Assembly (NCBI RefSeq): GCF_000292525.1
Contig: NZ_AEYF01000018.1
Coordinates: 124,001-188,000, forward strand
Reading direction: 5' to 3'
Length of the DNA stretch: 64,000 nucleotides
From: Rhizobium sp. CCGE 510
GTDB lineage: Bacteria; Pseudomonadota; Alphaproteobacteria; Rhizobiales; Rhizobiaceae
The notes beneath the pieces were generated by a model, which searched no databases, had not been told where the DNA came from, and was given only the letters and a program-made list of their open reading frames with translations. Position numbers and translations under genes: made by a program. Positions 1-8,301 of the stretch are shown here, one piece after another; position 1 is the first letter of the stretch; every line of letters begins with the position of its first letter.

Positions 1-510
1 GCCACCGAGCAGGTGCCGAATTCCTTCTTCGACGGCTGGATGCAGGTTGCCTTCGAGGAGGCCAAGCATTTCCGCATGGTGCGCGCCCGCCTCAAGGATC
101 TCGGCGCCGATTATGGCGATCTTCCCGCCCATGACGGGCTCTGGCAGGCAGCCCATTCGACGCGCAACGACCTGACGGCAAGGCTTGCCGTCGCGCCGCT
201 GATTCTCGAAGCCCGCGGCCTCGACGTCACGCCGTCGCTGCAGGCAAAGATGCGCCAGACCGGCGATCTCGAAAGCGCCGCGGTCCTCGATGTCATCTAT
301 AATGACGAGAAGGGCCATGTCGCCGTTGGTGCCAAATGGTTCCGCTTCCTCTGCGCGCGGGAAAAGCGCGACCCGGCAAAAGCCTTTCAGGAACTGGTAC
401 GAGCCAATTTCCGCGGCCCGCTGAAGCCGCCCTTCAATGATCTCGCCCGCGCCGAGGCCGGGCTGACGCCATCCTTCTATCGCTCGCTCGCATCGATCAG
501 CCACGCCTGA
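1..510 (+). CDS. DUF455 family ferritin-like protein (C-terminal part)
   Basis: The open frame runs in from the window edge, so the N-terminus is missing; the GTG at 13 is internal to a frame that stays open to base 1. The visible 169 residues are helical, with the FFDGWMQVAFEEAKHF and YNDEKGHVAVGAKWF segments typical of DUF455. Their Glu and His residues (EEAKH, NDEKGH) look like the di-metal ligands of a ferritin-like four-helix bundle. The family is sometimes compared with the tRNA hydroxylase MiaE, but its function is not established. Family assignment is by motif recognition. Confidence 0.85.
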   Translation, partial: ATEQVPNSFFDGWMQVAFEEAKHFRMVRARLKDLGADYGDLPAHDGLWQAAHSTRNDLTARLAVAPLILEARGLDVTPSLQAKMRQTGDLESAAVLDVIYNDEKGHVAVGAKWFRFLCAREKRDPAKAFQELVRANFRGPLKPPFNDLARAEAGLTPSFYRSLASISHA

Positions 511-617
511 GATCATTGGTATTTTTGGCGCGCATGACGATAAAGAAAGCATTCATTAACCATAAACGTGTCTAATTTTTCCCGAAGAGGCGTAGCGCAT
601 CAATCGGGAGAGCCTGC

Positions 618-1937
618 GTGAACAGCGGACATCAGCACCGGGTATTCGGCAGGCGGGCCCAGGAACATATCCTGATCCTCGCAAGCGGCGACAAGGTCCG
701 CCACATGACGGTGCGGCCGTGGATGGCAGCCCTTGCCTTCTGCGTCGTCGGCGTCTTCTCGATCGGTTACCTCCTCGCCACCTCCTATCTCGTGCTGCGC
801 GACGATCTGATCGGCGCCACCATGGCGCGCCAAGCCCGGATGCAGCACGATTATGAAGACCGCATCGCCGCCCTGCGCGCGCAAGTCGACCGCATCACCT
901 CCCGGCAACTGCTCGACCAGCAGGTGGTCGAAGATAAGGTCGACAAGCTGATGGAGCAGCAGATGGCGCTGACCTCGCGCCATGGCAAGCTCGACAATCT
1001 GCTCGACCGGGCCGAAAGCTCCGGCCTGACGGAAAAGGACGGCGCTCTGCCTGCCTCCTCTTCGCCCGTCCAGTCCTATGCCCCTGATCTCAAGGACAAG
1101 CGCGCTTCGCTGACCGGTGGCGGCATCCAGGCAATCGAGAAACAGCTGGCGAGCGGCGCCCCCGCCGATGCGACACCGGACAATTCGACGCTTGCTTATG
1201 TCCCGGCCGCCGAGACGGTTGGCGACCGCGCCGACCGCATCTTCTCAAACGTGACGCTGTCGCTGAAGGATCTCGAACAGGACCAGCGCAACCGCGTCGA
1301 GCAGCTGACGAGCGACGCCGGCAATGCCGCCAACGCCATCGGCACAGTGCTGACCCGCTTCAAGATTCCGGTGCCTGAGGAGACTGCGGCCAGGCAAGAC
1401 GACGATGCCGTCGGCGGCCCCTATGTCGAACCTGAAAGCAACGACGATTTCAACAATTCGCTGGTCGAGCTCGACGGCGCGCTGACGAGGCTCGAAGCGG
1501 TGCGCAGCACCGCTGAATCCCTGCCCTTCCGCAATCCCGCCATCGGCAAGGACGTGACGAGCCCCTTCGGCAACCGCCGAGACCCTTTCCTCGGCCGCCT
1601 CGCGCTGCATTCCGGCATCGATTTCCGCTTCTCGCCGGGCGAGAAGATCCACCCTTCGGCGCCCGGCAAGGTCATTTCAGCCGGCTGGACCGGCGGTTAC
1701 GGCAACATGGTCGAGGTCGATCACGGCAACGGCATATCGACGCGCTACGGCCATATGTCGCAAGTGCTGGTCAAGGTCGGCGACACGGTCGGCCGCAACG
1801 ACGTCATCGGCCTTGCCGGCAGCACCGGCCGCTCGACGGGAACCCATCTGCATTATGAGGTGCGCCAGGACGGCCACGCGGTCGATCCAGTATATTTCAT
1901 GAATGCCGGCCTTAAACTCGCCACCTACATCAAGTAA
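618..1937 (+). CDS. M23 family metallopeptidase (LytM-type peptidoglycan endopeptidase)
   Basis: This 439-residue protein has a transmembrane segment near residues 33-55, then a charged coiled-coil stretch (about 65-125), a low-complexity linker and a C-terminal LytM/M23 domain from about residue 310. The zinc-site motifs are present: HSGIDF near residue 331 and HLHYEV near residue 410. The domain order (membrane anchor, coiled coil, LytM) suits a periplasmic cell-wall hydrolase or an EnvC-like amidase activator. Both expected metal-binding motifs are intact, so it may be active. The start is GTG at 618 behind a GGGAGAG-like site. Confidence 0.92.
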   Translation: MNSGHQHRVFGRRAQEHILILASGDKVRHMTVRPWMAALAFCVVGVFSIGYLLATSYLVLRDDLIGATMARQARMQHDYEDRIAALRAQVDRITSRQLLDQQVVEDKVDKLMEQQMALTSRHGKLDNLLDRAESSGLTEKDGALPASSSPVQSYAPDLKDKRASLTGGGIQAIEKQLASGAPADATPDNSTLAYVPAAETVGDRADRIFSNVTLSLKDLEQDQRNRVEQLTSDAGNAANAIGTVLTRFKIPVPEETAARQDDDAVGGPYVEPESNDDFNNSLVELDGALTRLEAVRSTAESLPFRNPAIGKDVTSPFGNRRDPFLGRLALHSGIDFRFSPGEKIHPSAPGKVISAGWTGGYGNMVEVDHGNGISTRYGHMSQVLVKVGDTVGRNDVIGLAGSTGRSTGTHLHYEVRQDGHAVDPVYFMNAGLKLATYIK

Positions 1938-2094
1938 CAGCCGACAGGTAACCATCGCTTCACTCTGTACAGGGTGCGGCCTCTCTATTTCTTGACTTGC
2001 CGGCCATTCGGGGCTATGTCGCGCTGCATTGCGGCATGCAATCCCGCCGACTCGTTCAGAGATCGGCCGAACCGAAACGGAAACAGTTTTCCCT

Positions 2095-3612
2095 TTGACG
2101 ACATTCGCTGACCTTGGCTTGAGCCAAAAAGTGCTATCCGCTGTGACCGACGCGGGCTACACGATCCCCACGCCTATTCAGGCGGGAGCCATTCCCTTTG
2201 CGCTCGAGCGCCGCGATATTTGCGGCATCGCGCAGACCGGAACTGGCAAGACGGCATCCTTCGTTCTGCCGATGCTGTCGCTTCTGGAAAAGGGGCGCGC
2301 CCGCGCCCGCATGCCCCGCACGCTGATTCTCGAGCCGACGCGCGAACTCGCCGCCCAGGTCGCCGAGAATTTTGAAAAATACGGCAAGAACCACCGTCTC
2401 AACGTCGCCTTGCTGATCGGCGGCGTTTCCTTCGAGGACCAGGATCGCAAGCTTGAGCGCGGCGCCGACGTGCTGATTTGCACGCCAGGCCGCCTGCTCG
2501 ACCATTTCGAGCGCGGCAAGCTCCTGATGAGCGGCGTCGAGATTCTCGTCATCGACGAGGCCGATCGCATGCTCGACATGGGCTTCATCCCCGATATCGA
2601 GCGCATCGCCAAGATGATCCCGTTCACCCGCCAGACGCTGTTTTTCTCGGCAACCATGCCGCCGGAGATCCAGAAGCTTGCCGACCGTTTCCTGCAAAAT
2701 CCCGAGCGCATCGAAGTGGCAAAGCCGGCGTCGGCCGCAGAGACGGTGACGCAGCGCTTTGTCGCCTCGCACGGCAAGGACTACGAGAAGCGCGCGGTGC
2801 TGCGCGAACTCGTCCGCGCCCAGACCGAACTCAAGAACGCCATCATCTTCTGCAACCGCAAGAAGGATGTCGCCGATCTCTTCCGGTCGCTGGAGCGCCA
2901 CGGCTTCTCCGTCGGCGCCCTGCATGGCGACATGGATCAGCGCTCCCGTACGATGACGCTGCAAAGCTTCCGTGACGGCAATCTCCAGCTGCTGGTTGCC
3001 TCCGACGTCGCCGCCCGCGGCCTCGATATTCCCGATGTCAGCCACGTCTTCAATTTCGACGTGCCGATCCATTCCGAGGATTATGTCCACCGCATCGGCC
3101 GCACCGGTCGTGCCGGCCGCTCGGGTGCCTCATTCACGCTTGTCACCAAGCGCGACACCAAATTCGTCGATGCAATCGAAAAGCTGATCGGCCAAAAGGT
3201 CGAGTGGCTGAGCGGCGATGTGAGCTCCTTGCCGCCGGCAGAAGAAAGCGCCGACAGCGAGCGCCCGCGGCGCAATAGCCGCGAGCGTGGCGCAAAGGGT
3301 GAACGCGGTGAGAGGGATCGTGGGCGCGGACGCGGCAATCGCAGCGCCACAGGTCATAAATCTGATAACGACATCCAGGATAATGGCGTAGACGTGATCC
3401 AGGCAGCACCAGTAAAGGCCGACATCGTGAAGAACGAGCGCAAAGCAGAGCAGAAGCCGCAAAACAATGCGCGCAACAGCCGGCCTTATCCGGCAAATGA
3501 TGACAGCCGCGACCGCCGCCGCCATCGCGACCATGATGACGGCCCGACCCCGGTCGGCTTCGGCGACGATATCCCCGCCTTCATGCTGATCGCCGGCAGC
3601 GCCAAGATCTGA
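2095..3612 (+). CDS. DEAD-box ATP-dependent RNA helicase
   Basis: All core motifs are readable in order: the Q motif (PTPIQ), AQTGTGKT (Walker A), PTRELAAQ, DEAD in VIDEADRMLDMGF, FFSATMP, RGLDIP and HRIGRTGR. After the helicase core, about 115 residues form an Arg/Glu/Asp-rich low-complexity tail as in RhlE-type helicases involved in ribosome assembly or RNA decay. The frame is open upstream to a TTG at 2029. The TTG at 2095 is preferred because family similarity begins at TTFADLGL, but neither start has a strong ribosome binding site. A Nudix gene follows after 7 bp. Confidence 0.93.
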   Translation: MTTFADLGLSQKVLSAVTDAGYTIPTPIQAGAIPFALERRDICGIAQTGTGKTASFVLPMLSLLEKGRARARMPRTLILEPTRELAAQVAENFEKYGKNHRLNVALLIGGVSFEDQDRKLERGADVLICTPGRLLDHFERGKLLMSGVEILVIDEADRMLDMGFIPDIERIAKMIPFTRQTLFFSATMPPEIQKLADRFLQNPERIEVAKPASAAETVTQRFVASHGKDYEKRAVLRELVRAQTELKNAIIFCNRKKDVADLFRSLERHGFSVGALHGDMDQRSRTMTLQSFRDGNLQLLVASDVAARGLDIPDVSHVFNFDVPIHSEDYVHRIGRTGRAGRSGASFTLVTKRDTKFVDAIEKLIGQKVEWLSGDVSSLPPAEESADSERPRRNSRERGAKGERGERDRGRGRGNRSATGHKSDNDIQDNGVDVIQAAPVKADIVKNERKAEQKPQNNARNSRPYPANDDSRDRRRHRDHDDGPTPVGFGDDIPAFMLIAGSAKI

Positions 3613-3619
3613 ACATCCA

Positions 3620-4042
3620 ATGGGCAAGCCCGGTCTCGATTTTCCGGGCTTCGGCGTCGGCGTAGTGATTCTGCGCGACGCCAAGGTTCTTCTGTATAAA
3701 CGCGTGCGACCACCCGAAGCCGGATATTGGAATATCGTCGGCGGCAAGGTCGATCATATGGAGCCGGCCGAGCAAGCCGCGCGCCGCGAGGCCGAAGAAG
3801 AGACCGGCCTCACGATCGGCCGGATCGAGAAAATCGGCATGACCGAACAGATCATCGATACCGACCGTCAGCACTGGATTTCGCTCCTCTATCTCGCCCG
3901 CGACGTCGAGGGCGAGCCGCAATTGACCGAACCGGACAAGCTTTCGGATTTCGGCTGGTTTCCGCTAGCGGATTTGCCGGAACCATTGTCGGCCTTTACC
4001 AAGGCCGCGATAGCCGCTTTGCCGGCTGTCGAACGCGGCTAG
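3620..4042 (+). CDS. Nudix hydrolase
   Basis: A 140-residue single-domain protein. The Nudix box lies at about residues 42-64 and fits G-x5-E-x7-REAEEETGL exactly (GGKVDHMEPAE, then RREAEEETGL). It should hydrolyse a nucleoside diphosphate linked to another moiety; the substrate cannot be read from sequence, though the opening GVVILRDAKVLLYKR is common in NADH-pyrophosphatase and MutT-like proteins. It follows the helicase after 7 bp and is probably cotranscribed. Its stop codon abuts the convergent TfoX-like gene with no gap. Confidence 0.9.
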   Translation: MGKPGLDFPGFGVGVVILRDAKVLLYKRVRPPEAGYWNIVGGKVDHMEPAEQAARREAEEETGLTIGRIEKIGMTEQIIDTDRQHWISLLYLARDVEGEPQLTEPDKLSDFGWFPLADLPEPLSAFTKAAIAALPAVERG

Positions 4043-4360
4043 TCACTCGGCGCGCAGCGACGCCTCATAGGCCAGCCGCACCCATTTCGCCATCAGATCG
4101 GGATCGTCGTAAGCCTCGTCGGGGATCGACCAGTAGGGCATCTTCACGGGTTTGCCCTTCTTGCCGTCATAGCTCCATTGCGTCGCGCCGGCGGCGGCAA
4201 ATTCCGGGGCGCTTGTCTCGTCGGCCTTCAGCAGCATCTCGTCACGCACTTCGAGCGCGATGATGCGTCCGAGATGATAGATGCCCTTGCCGCCGAACAT
4301 GCGCTTGACCGTGACGGGACCGAGCCCCTGAAACATTTCCTCGATGCCGGCATTGTCCAT
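4043..4360 (-). CDS. TfoX/Sxy N-terminal domain protein
   Basis: At 105 residues this is a stand-alone TfoX N-terminal domain: VKRMFGGKGIYHLGRIIALEV is split around the conserved MFGG turn, and YWSIPDEAYDD with WVRLAYEAS follows at the C-terminus. In gammaproteobacteria TfoX/Sxy controls competence, but alphaproteobacterial single-domain members have no defined role and lack the C-terminal TfoX domain. A competence function should therefore not be assumed. It lies 35 bp downstream of the flavin reductase on the same strand and is probably cotranscribed with it. Confidence 0.85.
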   Translation of the reverse strand: MDNAGIEEMFQGLGPVTVKRMFGGKGIYHLGRIIALEVRDEMLLKADETSAPEFAAAGATQWSYDGKKGKPVKMPYWSIPDEAYDDPDLMAKWVRLAYEASLRAE

Positions 4361-4395
4361 TCTCTATTCCCTCGAAATCCCGGCCGTGGCGGCCA

Positions 4396-4890
4396 TCACA
4401 GCGCGTGATAATCCCGGTTCATATAGATGAGCGCCGGGTGCTTTTCGCTGAAGCGCACGGCCGCGACCTCGCCGAAGATGACATTGTGCGTCGGCATTTC
4501 CTTGATGTCGGTCACCCGGCAGTCGAAGGCTGCGAGCGCATCGGCGAGCACCGGCGCGCCGGTGACCAGCGTCTCGAAACGAGCGCTGGCGAAACGCTCG
4601 CTATCGGCAAGCGACGTCCGTCCGGAAAAGGCGTCGGCAACGCTCTGATGATGGGCGCCGAGCGTGTTCAGCACGAAGACGCCGCTGCGGAAAAAGATCT
4701 CGTTCTTCGGATTGGTGTTGTTGAGGCAGATCAGCACCGAGGCTGGATTGTCCGAGACCGAGCAGGCGGCGGTGATGGTGACGCCGCGGCGCAACTCGCC
4801 CATCGCCGTCGTTACGAGTTGCACATGGCCGGCATAACGGCTCATGGCATCGCGATAAAGACCAGGGTCGATATGCTGCCTGTTCAACAC
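4396..4890 (-). CDS. Flavin reductase family protein (HpaC-like)
   Basis: A 164-residue protein of the flavin-reductase-like FMN-binding fold. Diagnostic stretches are VQLVTTAMGELRRGVTITA, CSVSDNPASVLICLN near residues 42-56, and the C-terminal HPALIYMNRDYHAL. Such proteins reduce FMN or FAD with NAD(P)H for a two-component monooxygenase. No oxygenase partner is next to it, so the partner is unknown. It is divergent from the binding-protein gene at 5046, with about 155 bp between them that hold a small dyad (CGCCA-3-TGGCG at 4933-4945). Confidence 0.87.
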   Translation of the reverse strand: MLNRQHIDPGLYRDAMSRYAGHVQLVTTAMGELRRGVTITAACSVSDNPASVLICLNNTNPKNEIFFRSGVFVLNTLGAHHQSVADAFSGRTSLADSERFASARFETLVTGAPVLADALAAFDCRVTDIKEMPTHNVIFGEVAAVRFSEKHPALIYMNRDYHAL

Positions 4891-5045
4891 CTGCTTCTCC
4901 CGTGCTTTTCTGCATGGATCGACTTGTTATCGCGCCAATATGGCGAGCATCGGTTACCTTTTCTACAATAGGACCGGTGAAAAGCACTGCTTCACACTTG
5001 TTTTTCTTTGACGATCGCGGCCTTGCGGATAAAAGGGCATGGACG

Positions 5046-6152
5046 ATGGCTAGGGGATTTCCGCCTTTCATGATCAACCTGCGTGGCATAGCAGCTTTTC
5101 TGGCGCTGCTGGGAGCGGCGGCGCAAGGCCATGCGGCCGGCGTGACGATCGGCGTCGTCGCCCCCCAGAATGGCCCGCTCGCTTTGCTTGGTGCTCAGAT
5201 TACCACTGGAGCCGGTTTCGAGATCCAGCAGTCGGGAAATACCCTCGTCGCCATCAACGAGACCTGCGAGGACAATAGCGGTGCTGCGGTTGCCGATGCG
5301 CTGGTCGCAGCCAAGGTGCAGGTCGCGGTCGGCTTTCTCTGCAGCGAGACGCTGGAAGGCGCGCTGCCGAAGCTGAAGGACGCCGACATTCCGGCGATGA
5401 CCGTCTCGGCGCGCTCCCGCATTCTGATGGAGGATGCGCTGAAGAACGGCTGGCCGCTCTTCCGCCTGGCGCCCGCCGATGGCACTGAGGCAGCAAAGAT
5501 CAACGAAGTGATCCTCAAGGACTGGGCCGCCGATCCGATCGCGCTGATCGAGGACGGCACCATCCATGGCCGCGAACTGACGGAAGCGGTGCGCAATGCG
5601 CTGGAGCAGAACGGCCTAAAGCCGGTCTTTACCGATACCTACCGGCCGGGACAGGAGCAGCAGATCGCTCTCGTACGTCGCCTGAAACGCGCCGGTGCGA
5701 CCAGGGTTTTCATCGGCGGCGATCGCAACGATGTCGCCGTCATCGCCCGCGACGCCAAGGCGGAAAATATCCCGCTGTCCATTCTCAGCGGCGATGCCAT
5801 GCGCGCCGCCGACCAGCCGCTGCCGCTCAACCCCGGCGCGCGCGCCGTCGCCCTACCCGAATACGCATTTCTGCCGGAAGGCACTGCTGCAGCCGACGCG
5901 CTGCGCGCCAAAGGCATCGAGCCGGAAGGATATGTCCTGCCGTCGCTGGCAGCGGCACTGATTGCCGGCCAGGCGGTGGAAGCCGCGGTTGCGGCCGGCA
6001 AGCCTCTCCAGGAGGCGTTGGTGGGCACGACATTCCAGACACCGGTCGGCACTATTGCCTTCACCGCCGCGCATGAACTTTCGCAAAATCCCTACCGCCT
6101 GCTCGAATGGCGGGGCAACGGCTTTTTTCCACCGGCCGCGCCAACGCAATGA
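5046..6152 (+). CDS. ABC transporter substrate-binding protein, branched-chain amino acid type
   Basis: A 368-residue periplasmic protein with the leucine/isoleucine/valine-binding (Peripla_BP_6) fold. It starts with a hydrophobic export signal (IAAFLALLGAAAQGHA), then VTIGVVAPQNGPLALLG, the usual first strand and ligand loop of the family. The start is ATG at 5046 behind AGGG; ATG 5070 behind AGGGGA is an alternative. No permease or ATPase gene is adjacent, so it is an orphan binding protein or a sensor-type member. rpe follows after 64 bp. Confidence 0.85.
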   Translation: MARGFPPFMINLRGIAAFLALLGAAAQGHAAGVTIGVVAPQNGPLALLGAQITTGAGFEIQQSGNTLVAINETCEDNSGAAVADALVAAKVQVAVGFLCSETLEGALPKLKDADIPAMTVSARSRILMEDALKNGWPLFRLAPADGTEAAKINEVILKDWAADPIALIEDGTIHGRELTEAVRNALEQNGLKPVFTDTYRPGQEQQIALVRRLKRAGATRVFIGGDRNDVAVIARDAKAENIPLSILSGDAMRAADQPLPLNPGARAVALPEYAFLPEGTAAADALRAKGIEPEGYVLPSLAAALIAGQAVEAAVAAGKPLQEALVGTTFQTPVGTIAFTAAHELSQNPYRLLEWRGNGFFPPAAPTQ

Positions 6153-6216
6153 GCGGCGGCGCGCCAGCCTTGAATTCGGGCGCCACGGTCCGGCTGCCCA
6201 TACGGAGTGAGATTTG

Positions 6217-6894
6217 ATGACGCTGCCCATTCGCATTGCCCCTTCGATCCTCGCAGCCGATTTTGCCCGGCTCGGCGAGGAGGTGCGCAACGTCACGGCC
6301 GCCGGCGCCGACTGGATCCATCTCGACGTGATGGATGGGCATTTCGTGCCGAATATCTCCTTCGGCCCCGATGTCATCAAGTCGCTGCGCTCCTATACCT
6401 CCGCCACCTTCGACTGCCACCTGATGATCTCCCCGGTCGACGACTATCTCGAAGCCTTCGCCAAGGCCGGCTGCGACCGGATCACCGTCCATGCTGAAGC
6501 CGGGCCGCATCTGCACCGCTCGTTGCAGACCATCCGCAATCTCGGCAAGAAAGTCGGAGTGACGCTTAATCCGGCAACCCCGCTCAGTGCCATCGAAAAC
6601 GTGCTCGACGATGTCGATCTCATCCTGATCATGTCGGTCAATCCCGGCTTTGGCGGGCAGAAGTTCATTCCGGCGATGGCTGCCAAGATCGCGGCTGCGA
6701 AGTCACTGATTGGTGATCGGCCGATCGAACTCGAGGTCGACGGCGGCGTCACGATGGAAACGGCGCCTGATATCGCGCGGGCCGGCGGCAACGTTCTCGT
6801 CGCCGGCTCGGCGATTTTCAAGGGCGCGACCGTCGAGGATTATCGCCGAACCGTCGCCGATCTGCGTCAGGCAGCCGAAGGGGCACGAGCATGA
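6217..6894 (+). CDS. rpe: Ribulose-phosphate 3-epimerase
   Basis: A 225-residue TIM-barrel enzyme that interconverts ribulose-5-phosphate and xylulose-5-phosphate in the pentose phosphate and Calvin cycles. The family signatures are clear: [31 protein letters not shown] with the metal/catalytic His-Asp pair, FDCHLMI, and [12 protein letters not shown]. The length equals that of typical Rpe. The start is ATG 6217 with GGAG nine bases upstream, in preference to the adjacent TTG at 6214. The downstream DUF2259 gene overlaps by four bases (ATGA), which implies translational coupling. Confidence 0.97.
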   Translation: MTLPIRIAPSILAADFARLGEEVRNVTAAGADWIHLDVMDGHFVPNISFGPDVIKSLRSYTSATFDCHLMISPVDDYLEAFAKAGCDRITVHAEAGPHLHRSLQTIRNLGKKVGVTLNPATPLSAIENVLDDVDLILIMSVNPGFGGQKFIPAMAAKIAAAKSLIGDRPIELEVDGGVTMETAPDIARAGGNVLVAGSAIFKGATVEDYRRTVADLRQAAEGARA

Positions 6895-7616
6895 AGAAGC
6901 GTCTGATCTTGAGTGCCATCCTTGGCGCTGCACTTGCCGGCCTGCCCGGCATGTCACTGGCCGGCGACATCGCCAATATCCAGCCGATCGGCTTTTCCGC
7001 CGACGGCAAGGTCTTTGGATTTCAGGAGTTCGGCATCGAGGAGAGCGGCGGTGTCCCCTACTCCAACACCTATTTCGTCGATACCGACAGCGGCCAGTAT
7101 CTCGAGGGCACGCCCTTCCACACCGAGATGACCGAGAAGGACGCCAATCTATCCAAGGCGCGGCGGCAGAACCTGACGGCGGCGCGCAGCCAGATGGACA
7201 AATACGATCTCTTGACCAATCCCGGACTGATTGCCGCCTTAAATCCGCCGACCGAACTTGGCTCTCCCTCGAAGACCATCCGCTACACCACGCTTGCGTC
7301 CGATGGTCCGCCGAAATCGCCCTATACGCTTTCGCTCGGTGAGATGCCGGTGCCGACACCGAAGGATTGCGCGTCGATCGACAAACGGGTGCTCGGCTTC
7401 AGCCTGCAGATGATCGAGAAGCAAGGCGCTCCGAACCGCCAGGCGGCGCGGCAAGCAACGGCGGTTCCGGCCGATCGCGCCTGTTCTGTGGAATACCGGA
7501 TCGGCGGGGCGATGGTCTATCAACCGGAAGCCGGAAACCAGGTTCACATCGCCCTTATCCTGGCCTTCGACGCCGACAGGAACGGACGCTGGATTGCCGT
7601 TCCGGTTCATCCCTGA
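6891..7616 (+). CDS. DUF2259 domain exported protein
   Basis: A 241-residue secreted protein. It has a signal peptide ([19 protein letters not shown], cleavage near SLAGD at about residues 24-25) and a body that matches DUF2259 in the [18 protein letters not shown] opening and the [11 protein letters not shown] repeat-like strand. The function is unknown. The start codon overlaps the rpe stop (ATGA), so the two are translated together. Its stop is 4 bp before a 15-bp tandem repeat that runs into the next gene. Confidence 0.83.
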   Translation: MKKRLILSAILGAALAGLPGMSLAGDIANIQPIGFSADGKVFGFQEFGIEESGGVPYSNTYFVDTDSGQYLEGTPFHTEMTEKDANLSKARRQNLTAARSQMDKYDLLTNPGLIAALNPPTELGSPSKTIRYTTLASDGPPKSPYTLSLGEMPVPTPKDCASIDKRVLGFSLQMIEKQGAPNRQAARQATAVPADRACSVEYRIGGAMVYQPEAGNQVHIALILAFDADRNGRWIAVPVHP

Positions 7617-7620
7617 ACCC

Positions 7621-7710
7621 GGATCGCCCAAGGATGGATGGCCCGAGCCCGGATCGGCCCAAGACGGATCGCCCAAGGACGGATCGCCCGAGAATGGATC
7701 GTCTAAGAGC
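7621..7710. repeat. Six-copy 15-bp tandem repeat
   Basis: Six consecutive 15-base units begin at 7621, 7636, 7651, 7666, 7681 and 7696, each opening with GGAT; the consensus is GGATCGCCCAAGGAC. Units 1 and 4 differ only at the last base. In the frame of the downstream membrane protein the units read as the pentapeptide DRPRT, and two possible ATG starts (7634 and 7694) fall in units 1 and 5. Because the unit is a multiple of three, changes in copy number would keep the frame. Confidence 0.93.
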
Positions 7711-8179
7711 TGCGCGGCCGCCCTACCCCGATCTGATTGCCGGTGCGTTGTTTTGGGGCGCGCAGATGCTCGCCTCAGCCATGCTTGGCCTTTACCTGCG
7801 CAACGGCCTGCAGACGAGCCGGCTTGCCGAAATCGCCGCCCTTTATTTCGCCGGCGGCCTGCTCGCCTGGCCGTTCGCCCTGCCGGTCGCCCGCTTCTTT
7901 GCCTATGACAGGCCGCCGGAAGCGCGTTTTGCCGCCTTCTTCGTGACGCTGGCAGCAGCGACGATCGCAATGACCGCCTTCCTGTTCGCCATGGAATACC
8001 GGCTCTTCTATTCGCGCTGGCACGCGCCCTTCGGCAGTTTCGTCTGGGCTTTTCAGTTCGTCTTCACCAGCGTCAGCGCCGTCTACCAGTTCCTGGTCAT
8101 CGGCTTGCGCCTTTTCCTGCCGCTCGGCCTCGTCTGCCTTGTCGCCAGCAGCTATCATCTCGCCAAACGCATGCGTTGA
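7694..8179 (+). CDS. Small integral membrane protein of unknown function
   Basis: From ATG 7694 the protein has 161 residues; from ATG 7634 it would carry 20 extra residues made of DRPRT-like repeats. Four hydrophobic segments are visible, at about residues 15-35, 43-65, 72-95 and 125-155, separated by short basic loops, and the C-terminus is SSYHLAKRMR. I do not recognise a family. Both candidate starts sit in the tandem repeat and neither has a normal ribosome binding site, so the N-terminus is uncertain. It is in the same direction as rpe and the DUF2259 gene. Confidence 0.7.
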   Translation: MDRLRAARPPYPDLIAGALFWGAQMLASAMLGLYLRNGLQTSRLAEIAALYFAGGLLAWPFALPVARFFAYDRPPEARFAAFFVTLAAATIAMTAFLFAMEYRLFYSRWHAPFGSFVWAFQFVFTSVSAVYQFLVIGLRLFLPLGLVCLVASSYHLAKRMR

Positions 8180-8301
8180 GATTGCCGTCCGTCTTTGCTA
8201 CAGGGGCACTGAAGCAATTCCAGGAAAAGTGCCTCGCGGTTTTCCGTCCGGAATTGCATAAAAACGAAACGCTTAAACCTCTTGAAGTGAAGGCAACCGC
8301 C

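Noticed and set aside
4043..4360. Competence regulator role for the TfoX-like gene
   Set aside because: Only the N-terminal TfoX domain is present and no competence genes are nearby, so the gammaproteobacterial role should not be carried over.
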